Assembly: GCA_007121695.1 (NCBI GenBank)
Contig: SKKC01000392.1
Span: 1 to 6,637 of the forward strand
Direction: 5' to 3'
From: Spirochaetales bacterium
GTDB taxonomy: Bacteria > Spirochaetota > Spirochaetia > DSM-27196 > SKKC01
DNA: 6,637 nucleotides
Shown here piece by piece: positions 1 through 5,187 of the stretch (positions are counted from its first letter, which is position 1; each line of letters starts with the position of its first letter). The notes beneath the pieces were generated by a model. That model was not told where the DNA came from, ran no database searches, and saw only the letters and a program-made list of their open reading frames with translations. The position numbers and the translations under genes are program-made.

Positions 1-359
1 CGGCAGATTACCGGCCGGGCGTACTCGTACTCCTTCATTGCGTCGGCGATGCTGTGCAGCGAACCGTGCGTCAGATTGCGATCGATGAGCGAACACAGTT
101 CGAGCAGTACGCGAATGGCGTCCGGGTCGCGCGACGGGTGCAGCAAGGCGTTGACGGCAAGCGAGTCCACTGACTCAATGGTGGTGTGCTGCCAGTCGTC
201 ATGGGAGTCAAGGGCGACGTGCTCTTCGTCTATCGCGATTCCGTGAAGCTCCATTCCCTGTGTTGCAAGCCACCCTGCGAGTTCCCGTACTACATCGCCC
301 ACGGTGCGTTCGTTTTCCAGGGTTACATCGATTTTTTCATTGTTTACCAGTACATTCAT
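1..359 (-). CDS. Unidentified protein downstream of fliD (N-terminal 119 codons, truncated by window edge)
   Basis: I do not recognise this protein; 119 codons are visible and the C-terminus lies outside the window. It starts MNVLVNNEKIDVTLENE, a strand-turn-strand-like beginning followed by a helix (TVGDVVRELAGWLATQGM) and another strand (LHGIAIDEE). That order resembles a small beta-grasp (ThiS/MoaD/ubiquitin-like) fold, but this is inference from the pattern only. The next part (DSLAVNALLHPSRDPDAIRVLLELCSLIDRNL) looks helical. No signal peptide or membrane segment is visible. The ATG is well placed: the sequence AGGTAGGA, about 10 nt upstream, overlaps the fliD stop codon (TAG), and only 13 nt separate the two genes, so translation is probably coupled to fliD. 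It does not look like FliS or FliW. A flagellar accessory role is suggested by context alone. Confidence 0.75.
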   Translation of the reverse strand, partial: MNVLVNNEKIDVTLENERTVGDVVRELAGWLATQGMELHGIAIDEEHVALDSHDDWQHTTIESVDSLAVNALLHPSRDPDAIRVLLELCSLIDRNLTHGSLHSIADAMKEYEYARPVIC

Positions 360-372
360 GGTGCCGGGTATC

Positions 373-2505
373 CTACCTGCCTTGGTTTGTGTTCAGTCCT
401 TCAAGTCGACGCTGCATGTCTTCCATGCTGTCAATTGCCGATTCCATTTGTGCGAACTCACGTCTCAGTTGCGCTTCACGCCGCTCGATCCGCTCGCTGT
501 CCCTGTCGATCTGCGTGTTCGCGTCGGCAATTCGTCGGTCTATGCCCTGGGTTCGCACGGTAATGATCCCACCTGTCTGCGTGAAGCCTCGCACATAGCG
601 GAATACCTCGAAGGCAGCTCCGGAATCAATGACGCCGTCGCCGTCTGAATCGAAGCCGAAAAGGTCTCTGATTGCACGGTGATTTTCTGCGATTGCGGCG
701 TCGAGTACCGCTTCGTTCATTTCGAGGTAGCCGCGCAGCTGCCGCGTATCGACGCCGCCGCCGGATCCGCTTGCGTTACTCGAAACCCCTATCTGCTGCA
801 GGATTCGCAGATCGCTTCCAAGGCGTGTTTCGTAGGGGTTCATCATGATGGTCTGAAGCCGGGTTCTCAGCTGATTCAGGGTGGAGTCGCCCTGAAGGAT
901 GCCCAGGCGCTCCTCTGCCTCTGCCACTTCGTCGTCGGTGAACCAGGAAATCTGTGTAATGATTTCCCTGCTCGAGCGGGTAAGAATGTTCGCTTCGACC
1001 ATGATCTGGTTATACAGAGCCAGAAACTCGATAATGGCGTTTTTAATCGATTCTACATCTGGCTGGACCTGCAATCGACTTGAACCCGTATCGTTCAGCG
1101 ACACGGTCACACCGTCGATAAGGTCATCGATCTCGTTGGTATCCCGCGTAACCTCGATGCCGTCGACCCGCACGCGCGCGTCCCGGGCGGTCTCGAGCGC
1201 CATGACCGGTTCAAAGTCGCCAACCGCGTCGGGGTCGAAAACGCGGATATTGCGTACCGCAACGCGCCGGAACGTGCTCCTGTTCTGTACCTCAATACCG
1301 GTGAGACCGGACAGCGCCTCGCCGACGGGAATCGCGATTTCAATGAACCCGTCGGTGTCTTCAAGAGCAGGCAGAGCGAACTCGGCTGTGCCGTCTACGA
1401 GCGTAATTATGTTCAGGTCATCGACGACGACCGGTTCCGGCGGACGTATCCACTCGGGAAGGTCAAACACACGCGGTGCAAAGGGGACTCGTATGCCGTC
1501 GAGCTCCGTGTCGTCCAGTCCTGGTACGGAAGGCCCGGGTGGGGGCTCCGGCTCCCGCACGGGTTCCTGGCCAAGGTTTTCAACATGTATCTCGAAACTC
1601 AGGACAAGGCCTTCGTCGAGAGCAACGCGCGGTTCGGCGTCAATGAAGGCCTCGCTTGTCGGTCCGAGAGTTACCGTGCCGTCTTCAATTTCGGAGTCTC
1701 CGGTTTCCGCGTCCTGTACGACTACGGTCGAGGGCGAAATTGTCAGATCACGCTCGGATTCAGTCGCCCGCGGGCGGATTGTCTGCGTATCGAAGGCAAA
1801 CTGCTCCGCAGCGTCGGCGAAGCGGAGGCGATTTTCGGCACCAGTAATCTGTCCTTCAAAAATAAGTACACGAGAGGTACGAGTGTCGCGTACCGCGCGC
1901 ACTTCAATGACCTGCGAAGCGCGTCGGTTCACCGCAGCGGTGAAATCCGTCAGGCTTCCGCCGTCGAAGGGGACGGTTATCTCACGATCGCCAATAGCGA
2001 AGGTATATCGACCCGCGGGTACGCGATAGTCATCCGGAAGGGATGCAGACCGGAACACGTCAGCCGAGGCGGTCTGTAACACCTCGAGATTCGTAATGGA
2101 CTCGGGAGCTTCGCGGTTTGCGCTTGCGGTCAGTACGCCCGAGTCCGACGACTGCGCGATACGGTCGGAAAACGGATTCCTGAAGCTGAACAACGCATTT
2201 GATGCGTCCTGCAGGGCGTTCAGATCGCGTCCAAGACGGTTCCAGGCATCGCGTTCGAGCTCGAGGTCTTCGATTCGCTGCTCGTTTCGACGAATCGGTG
2301 CCCGTTCGGCTTCGATAATGTCTTCGATCATCTGATTGGTTTCGAACCGGCTCGATACCCCGGGAATGGAGATCTGCGCGAACGCGAGAGGGGTAAGATT
2401 CGGAAACAGGATCAGGAACAGAAAAAAGAAAAAACGCCGCACAATGTGCGGGGCGGGGGAGGTATTCAGTGCTTTTGTCGGGCGAAGTCCATACATACAG
2501 TCCAT
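373..2505 (-). CDS. fliD: FliD, flagellar filament cap protein (hook-associated protein 2), spirochetal type
   Basis: FliD caps the growing filament and helps exported flagellin fold and polymerise; in spirochetes it sits in the periplasm. Numbering is from the ATG at 2505 (710 aa). The FliD N-domain starts at ISIPGVSSRFET (about residue 45) and continues with helices to about 150. A proline-rich linker (EPEPPPGPSVPG, about 318-329) precedes a beta-rich insert (about 335-425). The FliD C-domain starts near VDGIEVTRDTNEIDD (about 447), and a charged coiled coil (about 653-705) ends the protein. It is much longer than enteric FliD (about 470 aa) because of the central insert. Residues 619-627 (DSDGDGVID) form an EF-hand-like loop. 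Start choice is uncertain: 2505 has AAAGG 7 nt upstream; in-frame alternatives are ATG 2550, 2529, 2496 and GTG 2442. All put a hydrophobic, signal-peptide-like stretch before ISIPG, and no ATG/GTG/TTG lies nearer. The stop overlaps the ribosome site of the next gene. Confidence 0.9.
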   Translation of the reverse strand: MDCMYGLRPTKALNTSPAPHIVRRFFFFLFLILFPNLTPLAFAQISIPGVSSRFETNQMIEDIIEAERAPIRRNEQRIEDLELERDAWNRLGRDLNALQDASNALFSFRNPFSDRIAQSSDSGVLTASANREAPESITNLEVLQTASADVFRSASLPDDYRVPAGRYTFAIGDREITVPFDGGSLTDFTAAVNRRASQVIEVRAVRDTRTSRVLIFEGQITGAENRLRFADAAEQFAFDTQTIRPRATESERDLTISPSTVVVQDAETGDSEIEDGTVTLGPTSEAFIDAEPRVALDEGLVLSFEIHVENLGQEPVREPEPPPGPSVPGLDDTELDGIRVPFAPRVFDLPEWIRPPEPVVVDDLNIITLVDGTAEFALPALEDTDGFIEIAIPVGEALSGLTGIEVQNRSTFRRVAVRNIRVFDPDAVGDFEPVMALETARDARVRVDGIEVTRDTNEIDDLIDGVTVSLNDTGSSRLQVQPDVESIKNAIIEFLALYNQIMVEANILTRSSREIITQISWFTDDEVAEAEERLGILQGDSTLNQLRTRLQTIMMNPYETRLGSDLRILQQIGVSSNASGSGGGVDTRQLRGYLEMNEAVLDAAIAENHRAIRDLFGFDSDGDGVIDSGAAFEVFRYVRGFTQTGGIITVRTQGIDRRIADANTQIDRDSERIERREAQLRREFAQMESAIDSMEDMQRRLEGLNTNQGR
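2422..2451 (-). terminator. Intrinsic-terminator-like hairpin between flaG and the fliD core
   Basis: Read on the minus strand, the arms CCGCAC and GTGCGG pair perfectly around a 3-nt loop ATT. They are followed at once by CG and a 13-nt tract of twelve T interrupted by one C. This is the classic form of a Rho-independent terminator and lies about 110 nt after the flaG stop. It is odd because it falls inside the open reading frame upstream of the fliD core, where its T-tract encodes the Phe-rich hydrophobic run. It could end the flaG transcript, attenuate flaG-fliD read-through, or be an accidental by-product of coding for a hydrophobic segment. GGGGCGGGGG on the plus strand next to it adds further G/C-rich pairing potential. 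Confidence 0.55.
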
Positions 2506-2559
2506 CCGTCTGCCTTTACACAAGAGCATACCACAGGACTCATGGAGCATTCAGCCGTT

Positions 2560-2904
2560 TCATACCCGTTCATCGAGTAACAGTCCGATTGCCTCGCTCA
2601 GACGCGATTGTATGCGCTGTAATGCCTCGGGCGGTAGCTCCTTAATCACCTTATCGGTGTTCGCATCCACCACCTTTACAATCACACCACCCATATCGTT
2701 GTTCACCGAGAACCGCAGTCGTCTGTTAATGACCGCCGCGGTCGTCTGAAGCTGCGCAACCAGCTGATCTATTTCTTCTCGTGTCGGTCGTTCAAATGAC
2801 ACATCCGGAGACACTCTTCCCTGAGCAGTTCCGGACGCAGTTCGTCCATGTGTAACCATGTCGAACGTGGGGGCCCCGAACGGACCGTTTATTTCCATGG
2901 TCAT
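2560..2904 (-). CDS. flaG: FlaG family flagellar protein
   Basis: FlaG proteins are small flagellar accessory proteins, usually coded beside flagellin and fliD, and linked in several bacteria to filament length; the biochemical role is not settled. The protein has 114 residues. The N-terminal ~45 residues are low in structure (GPFGAPTFDM, HGRTASGTAQGRV). The C-terminal part is diagnostic: LRFSVNNDMGGVIVKVVD, then the T-D-K-VIKELPPEALQRI segment, then a helix ending GLLLDERV. This matches the FlaG family pattern of a flagellin-like beta segment, a 'V(I)x(x)(I/L)PPE' turn and a C-terminal helix. The ATG at 2904 has GGAGGT 8 nt upstream; an in-frame ATG two codons later (2898) is a weaker alternative. 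The stop is 9 nt before the earliest possible fliD ATG. The Shine-Dalgarno lies within CACGGAGG, a possible CsrA site, just after a strong hairpin. Confidence 0.93.
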   Translation of the reverse strand: MTMEINGPFGAPTFDMVTHGRTASGTAQGRVSPDVSFERPTREEIDQLVAQLQTTAAVINRRLRFSVNNDMGGVIVKVVDANTDKVIKELPPEALQRIQSRLSEAIGLLLDERV

Positions 2905-2913
2905 ACCATCTTA

Positions 2914-2921
2914 CCTCCGTG
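2914..2921 (-). promoter_or_regulatory. flaG Shine-Dalgarno embedded in a CsrA-like motif
   Basis: The minus strand reads TTACACGGAGGTAAG just before flaG. The core CACGGAGG contains the Shine-Dalgarno GGAGG and fits the ANGGA core recognised by CsrA/RsmA-family translational repressors. The same CACGGAGG octamer covers the flaB copy 1 Shine-Dalgarno (5119-5126). Because every strong Shine-Dalgarno contains GGA, the match is weak evidence when taken alone; sharing of the flanking CAC makes it more notable. Confidence 0.4.
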
Positions 2922-2932
2922 TAAGACGATGG

Positions 2933-2958
2933 AGTGGGGAGAGCGCGCACTCCCCACT
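2933..2958 (-). repeat. Perfect 9-bp inverted repeat in the flaG leader
   Basis: Arms AGTGGGGAG (2933-2941) and CTCCCCACT (2950-2958) pair perfectly around the 8-nt loop AGCGCGCA. The hairpin ends 11 nt before the GGAGGT of flaG. No T-tract follows on either strand, so a simple terminator is unlikely. It more probably shapes the flaG leader, either protecting the mRNA 5' end or limiting ribosome access. Its loop lacks the ACGGAT motif of the two flaB hairpins, so it is a different element. Confidence 0.6.
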
Positions 2959-2988
2959 GGCCAAAATTCTCCGGGTCCAAAGCGTTTT

Positions 2989-3002
2989 TTCCCGTTCGGG
3001 AA
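2989..3002. repeat. 14-bp palindrome TTCCCGTTCGGGAA upstream of flaG
   Basis: TTCCCG and CGGGAA are perfect inverted arms around a central TT. The element sits about 85 bp upstream of the flaG start, between the candidate promoter at 3064-3091 and the leader hairpin at 2933-2958. It is flanked by an outer GCGT/ACGC pair (2982-2985 and 3008-3011). It could be a DNA operator or a stem in the leader RNA. No T-tract follows on the minus strand, so it is not a terminator for flaB copy 2. Confidence 0.4.
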
Positions 3003-3063
3003 GGTATACGCGAAAGATGACGTCCAGAAACCTCTCACGCACGCTGCTTTTTCCCCTGCAGGC

Positions 3064-3091
3064 TTTATGCCGTCCCGGCAAAAAGCGTCAA
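3064..3091 (-). promoter_or_regulatory. Possible sigma-70-type promoter for flaG-fliD
   Basis: The minus strand shows TTGACG (5 of 6 to the -35 consensus) and, after 16 nt, CATAAA (4 of 6 to the -10). It lies in the spacer after flaB copy 2, which lacks an obvious intrinsic terminator, so flaG-fliD may also be read through from the flagellin promoter. No sigma-28-type GCCGATAA was found in this spacer. One chance match of this quality in 220 bp is not rare. Confidence 0.3.
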
Positions 3092-3126
3092 CGGAACGAG
3101 GGAACGAAGGATCCCGTATTCCGGAT

Positions 3127-3981
3127 CTATCCGAGCAACTGTAATACTGACTGAGGCTGTAGGTTCGCCTGCGCCAGCATCGCTGTATTGCTCTGCATCA
3201 GGATCTGATTTCGCACGAACGAAACCATTTCCGCTGCCATATCGGTGTTGCGGATCTGAGACTCTGCCGAAGCGAGATTCTCTGCGGCAATGGCCACGCC
3301 CGACTGGGCCATTTCAAATCGATTCTGGTATGCACCAAGGTCCGCACGTTGCCGGGAGACCGATCGAAGCGCTTCATCGACCATACCGATCGCCCGGTTT
3401 GCCGCCTCCGGTGTGGAGATCGAAACCGTGTCGTCACCACCCTGGGCATCTACCAGTCCGAGTGCCGTTGCGGTCATTGTACCAATGAACACACGGGCCG
3501 ACTGATCCATATTTGCGCCGATCTGAAACTGCATTACGCTTTCTGCTTCGTCGGTTCCGGCGAAGCGTCCAGTGAGCATGTTCAGACCATTGAACTGCGC
3601 ATGCGAAGCTATGCGGTTAATTTCGCTTACCAGCTGAGAAACCTCGACCTGAATAAGCATTCTGTCTTCAGCTGTGTAAATTCCGTTGGCTGACTGTACA
3701 GACAGCTCGCGGATGCGCTGAAGAATGTCCTGCGTATTCTGCAAGAATCCCTCGGTAGTCTGAATAAACGAAACGGCATTCTGAATGTTGCGTTCGGCCT
3801 GGTTCAGTCCTCTGACCTGGCTTCGCAGTTTTTCAGAAACCGCAAGTCCCGACGCGTCGTCTGCAGCACGGTTCACTCGCATTCCCGATGAAAGGCGCTC
3901 AACGTTTGTCTGCATTGAGGCTTCGCGGGAACCGAGGGTCCGATTCGCATACGCTGCGGCGGTATTATGATTTATGATCAT
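3127..3981 (-). CDS. flaB: FlaB-type core flagellin, copy 2
   Basis: This is a subunit of the periplasmic flagellar filament core, exported through the flagellar type III apparatus without a cleaved signal. The protein has 284 residues, full length for FlaB. The N-terminal helical domain (1-140) holds MIINHNTAAAY, RVNRAADDASGLAVSEKL and the highly conserved LQRIRELSVQ (about 88-96). A short divergent middle (about 141-190, AGTDEAESVM) is followed by the C-terminal helices (IRNTDMAAEMV, MLAQANLQPQSVLQLLG). There is no large outer domain, as usual in spirochetes. The start is set by AAGGAGG 5 nt before the ATG at 3981 and by alignment with copy 1; the frame is open to 4032, but those extra codons are leader sequence. 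By hand count there are 28 differences from copy 1 in the first 140 residues. Its leader carries a hairpin with the loop also seen before copy 1. No clear terminator follows. Confidence 0.96.
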   Translation of the reverse strand: MIINHNTAAAYANRTLGSREASMQTNVERLSSGMRVNRAADDASGLAVSEKLRSQVRGLNQAERNIQNAVSFIQTTEGFLQNTQDILQRIRELSVQSANGIYTAEDRMLIQVEVSQLVSEINRIASHAQFNGLNMLTGRFAGTDEAESVMQFQIGANMDQSARVFIGTMTATALGLVDAQGGDDTVSISTPEAANRAIGMVDEALRSVSRQRADLGAYQNRFEMAQSGVAIAAENLASAESQIRNTDMAAEMVSFVRNQILMQSNTAMLAQANLQPQSVLQLLG

Positions 3982-3986
3982 ACATC

Positions 3987-4026
3987 CCTCCTTGAACAAG
4001 ATCGTCCGAGGCAATCCGTGCCTCGG
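3987..4026 (-). promoter_or_regulatory. flaB copy 2 leader: hairpin with ACGGATT loop plus second motif on the Shine-Dalgarno (CsrA-like)
   Basis: Minus-strand arms CCGAGGC (4026-4020) and GCCTCGG (4012-4006) enclose the loop ACGGATT. The GGA of the loop is 26 nt from the GGA of CAAGGAGG, which is the Shine-Dalgarno of flaB copy 2. The flaB copy 1 leader has the same design with a different stem and a 25-nt spacing. CsrA is known to bind ANGGA in a hairpin loop and a second one at the Shine-Dalgarno, and is known to repress flagellin translation in Bacillus (hag) and Borrelia (flaB). Assignment to CsrA here is inference from structure. Confidence 0.6.
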
Positions 4027-4028
4027 TC

Positions 4029-4055
4029 CCATCGAGTACGAAACCAGAGCTTTTA
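4029..4055 (-). promoter_or_regulatory. Weak sigma-28-like promoter for flaB copy 2
   Basis: TAAA is followed after exactly 15 nt by CTCGATGG on the minus strand. The -35 part and spacing fit flagellar sigma-28 promoters (TAAA-N15-GCCGATAA), but only the CGAT core of the -10 matches. Transcription from here would start almost at the base of the leader hairpin (4026), giving a short 5' UTR of about 45 nt. The much better promoter upstream of copy 1 suggests that copy 2 is expressed less or differently. Confidence 0.35.
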
Positions 4056-4084
4056 CGCGCTGTCTCTGCTTCGTTGTTCCGTAG

Positions 4085-4129
4085 TCAGATGAAAACCAGC
4101 TGGCCGATCAAACGAGTTGCACGGCTCAT
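4085..4129 (-). CDS. Candidate 14-codon leader ORF upstream of flaB copy 2
   Basis: A short ORF, MSRATRLIGQLVFI then TGA, has a strong ribosome site: GGAGGTG lies 8-10 nt before its ATG. It sits between the terminator of flaB copy 1 and the start of copy 2, about 100 nt upstream of the latter. The peptide has no recognised family, and no run of one amino acid suggests classical attenuation. It could be a regulatory leader, a fragment of an older gene, or a chance ORF. If the promoter at 4029-4055 is the only one for copy 2, this ORF would not be in that transcript. Confidence 0.3.
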   Translation of the reverse strand: MSRATRLIGQLVFI

Positions 4130-4191
4130 GTGGTCTTCACCTCCGACAGGAAACCTCTCCGACGAAGGACTGTCTGATGTTTTTCAAAGAT

Positions 4192-4233
4192 CAAAACGGT
4201 CTCAGGGGGCGTGTCGACGCCCCCCTGAACCGT
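4192..4233 (-). terminator. Strong intrinsic terminator of flaB copy 1
   Basis: Seventeen nucleotides after the flaB copy 1 stop, the minus strand forms a long stem. The inner part pairs GGGGGCGT with ACGCCCCC around a 4-nt loop. The outer part continues through CAG/CTG and ACGGT/ACCGT, with one-base bulges because one side has six G and the other five C. The stem is followed by TTTTGATCTTTG. This is the clearest terminator in the window and separates the two flagellin transcripts. Confidence 0.85.
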
Positions 4234-4250
4234 TATGAAATAGTACTCCC

Positions 4251-5111
4251 TTAACCGAGGAGCTGCAAGACTGACTGCGGTGTCAGGTTCGCCTGTGCAA
4301 GCATTGCGGTGCTCGCCTGCATCAGGATCTGGTCCCGCACGAAGTCGACCATCTGCGACGCCATATCGGTGTCACGGATGCGGCTCTCTGCTGCCGCGAG
4401 GTTCTCGGCTCCGACGTCGAGGCCCTGCATTGCGAACTCGAGGCGGTTCTGGTACGCACCGAGGTCGGCACGCTGACGACTGACGCTCATAAGTGCCTCG
4501 TCGACCATACCAATGGTCCTGTTCGCACTATCCGCCGACGACAGCGTTACGATGTCGCCCGTTCCAACTTCTCTCATGCCCAGAGCGCTCGCGGTCATTG
4601 TCCCAATAAAGACCCGAATGCGCTGATCCATGTTTGCGCCGATGTGGAAGTGCATGCTTGCCGTTACGTCGTTGTCGCCGGTTTCCCGTGCAAAACGACC
4701 TGTCAGCATGTTCAGACCGTTGAACTGTGCGTGTGACGCGATGCGGTCGAGCTCGGACACCAGCTGCGAGACCTCTACCTGAATCTGCATCCGGTCTTCG
4801 GACGTGTAGATTCCGTTGGCGGCCTGTACGGAAAGCTCGCGAATTCGCTGAAGAATGTCCTGGCTGGTCTGGAGATAGCCCTCTGTCGTCTGAATAAACG
4901 ACACGCCATCCTGTGCGTTCGTGGATGCGCGCTGAAGACCGCGAACCTGGCTGCGCAGCTTTTCGCTGACCGCAAGACCGGATGCGTCGTCGCCGGCGCG
5001 GTTAATCCGCATACCGGAGCTCAGGCGCTCTACGCTGCTTTGAATGTTGCCCTCGTTCACGCCCAGCTGTCGCTGTGCGAATGCAGCACTCGTATTGTGA
5101 TTAATGATCAT
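4251..5111 (-). CDS. flaB: FlaB-type core flagellin, copy 1
   Basis: This core filament flagellin has 286 residues and is not Sec-dependent. MIINHNTSAAFAQRQLG opens the protein; RINRAGDDASGLAVSEKL, LQRIRELSVQ (about 88-96) and NGLNMLTGRFARETGDN (about 131-147) follow. The middle has FHIGANMDQRIRVFIG, and the C-terminal helices carry QRADLGAYQNRL, IRDTDMASQMV and QSVLQLLG. As I recall treponemal FlaB, copy 1 is the closer of the two here, for example at FARETG and MFAQR-like positions. The start is supported by CACGGAGG with GGAGG 7 nt before the ATG. It is driven by a near-consensus sigma-28 promoter about 240 nt upstream, has a long structured leader, and is followed at once by a strong terminator, so it is probably a mostly monocistronic, highly expressed unit. 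Copy 2 differs mainly at residues 18-26, 60-69 and about 141-200. Confidence 0.97.
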   Translation of the reverse strand: MIINHNTSAAFAQRQLGVNEGNIQSSVERLSSGMRINRAGDDASGLAVSEKLRSQVRGLQRASTNAQDGVSFIQTTEGYLQTSQDILQRIRELSVQAANGIYTSEDRMQIQVEVSQLVSELDRIASHAQFNGLNMLTGRFARETGDNDVTASMHFHIGANMDQRIRVFIGTMTASALGMREVGTGDIVTLSSADSANRTIGMVDEALMSVSRQRADLGAYQNRLEFAMQGLDVGAENLAAAESRIRDTDMASQMVDFVRDQILMQASTAMLAQANLTPQSVLQLLG

Positions 5112-5118
5112 AGATGTT

Positions 5119-5159
5119 CCTCCGTGAAAAATGTGCTGAAAAGCATCCGTGCTTTTCAG
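5119..5159 (-). promoter_or_regulatory. flaB copy 1 leader: hairpin with ACGGAT loop plus second motif on the Shine-Dalgarno (CsrA-like)
   Basis: Minus-strand arms CTGAAAAGC (5159-5151) and GCTTTTCAG (5144-5136) pair perfectly over 9 bp around the loop ACGGAT. The loop GGA is 25 nt upstream of the GGA in CACGGAGG (5126-5119), the flaB Shine-Dalgarno. Stem sequences differ from those before copy 2, but the loop and its closing C-G pair are kept, so selection seems to act on loop and shape. A further copy of GCACGGATT occurs at 5268-5260 in the same leader. ATCCGTGC (plus strand) was seen three times in the window, all in flaB leaders. Confidence 0.65.
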
Positions 5160-5187
5160 TATCCCCTGTACAAGTAGGATCTGTGTC

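Noticed and set aside
899..2029. Long open frame (376 codons) on the plus strand opposite fliD
   Set aside because: It is antisense to a clearly real fliD, is Ser/Arg/Thr-rich without domain-like pattern, and follows from the codon bias of the other strand.
2792..2980. 62-codon frame overlapping flaG and its leader on the same strand
   Set aside because: It begins at TTG without a ribosome site, runs through the flaG leader hairpin and overlaps flaG in another frame.
3091..3110. Tandem GGAACGAG / GGAACGAA
   Set aside because: Only two imperfect 8-bp units; too little to call a repeat element.
3071..3130. Possible terminator after flaB copy 2 (GATCC/GGATC and TGCCG/CGGCA inverted repeats)
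   Set aside because: Stems are only 5 bp and no T-tract follows on the minus strand; the T run lies on the wrong side of the second stem.
3982..4032. Extension of flaB copy 2 to an upstream ATG at 4032
   Set aside because: The extra 17 codons have no flagellin similarity, cover the leader hairpin and Shine-Dalgarno, and the ATG at 3981 has AAGGAGG and matches the MIINHN start of copy 1.
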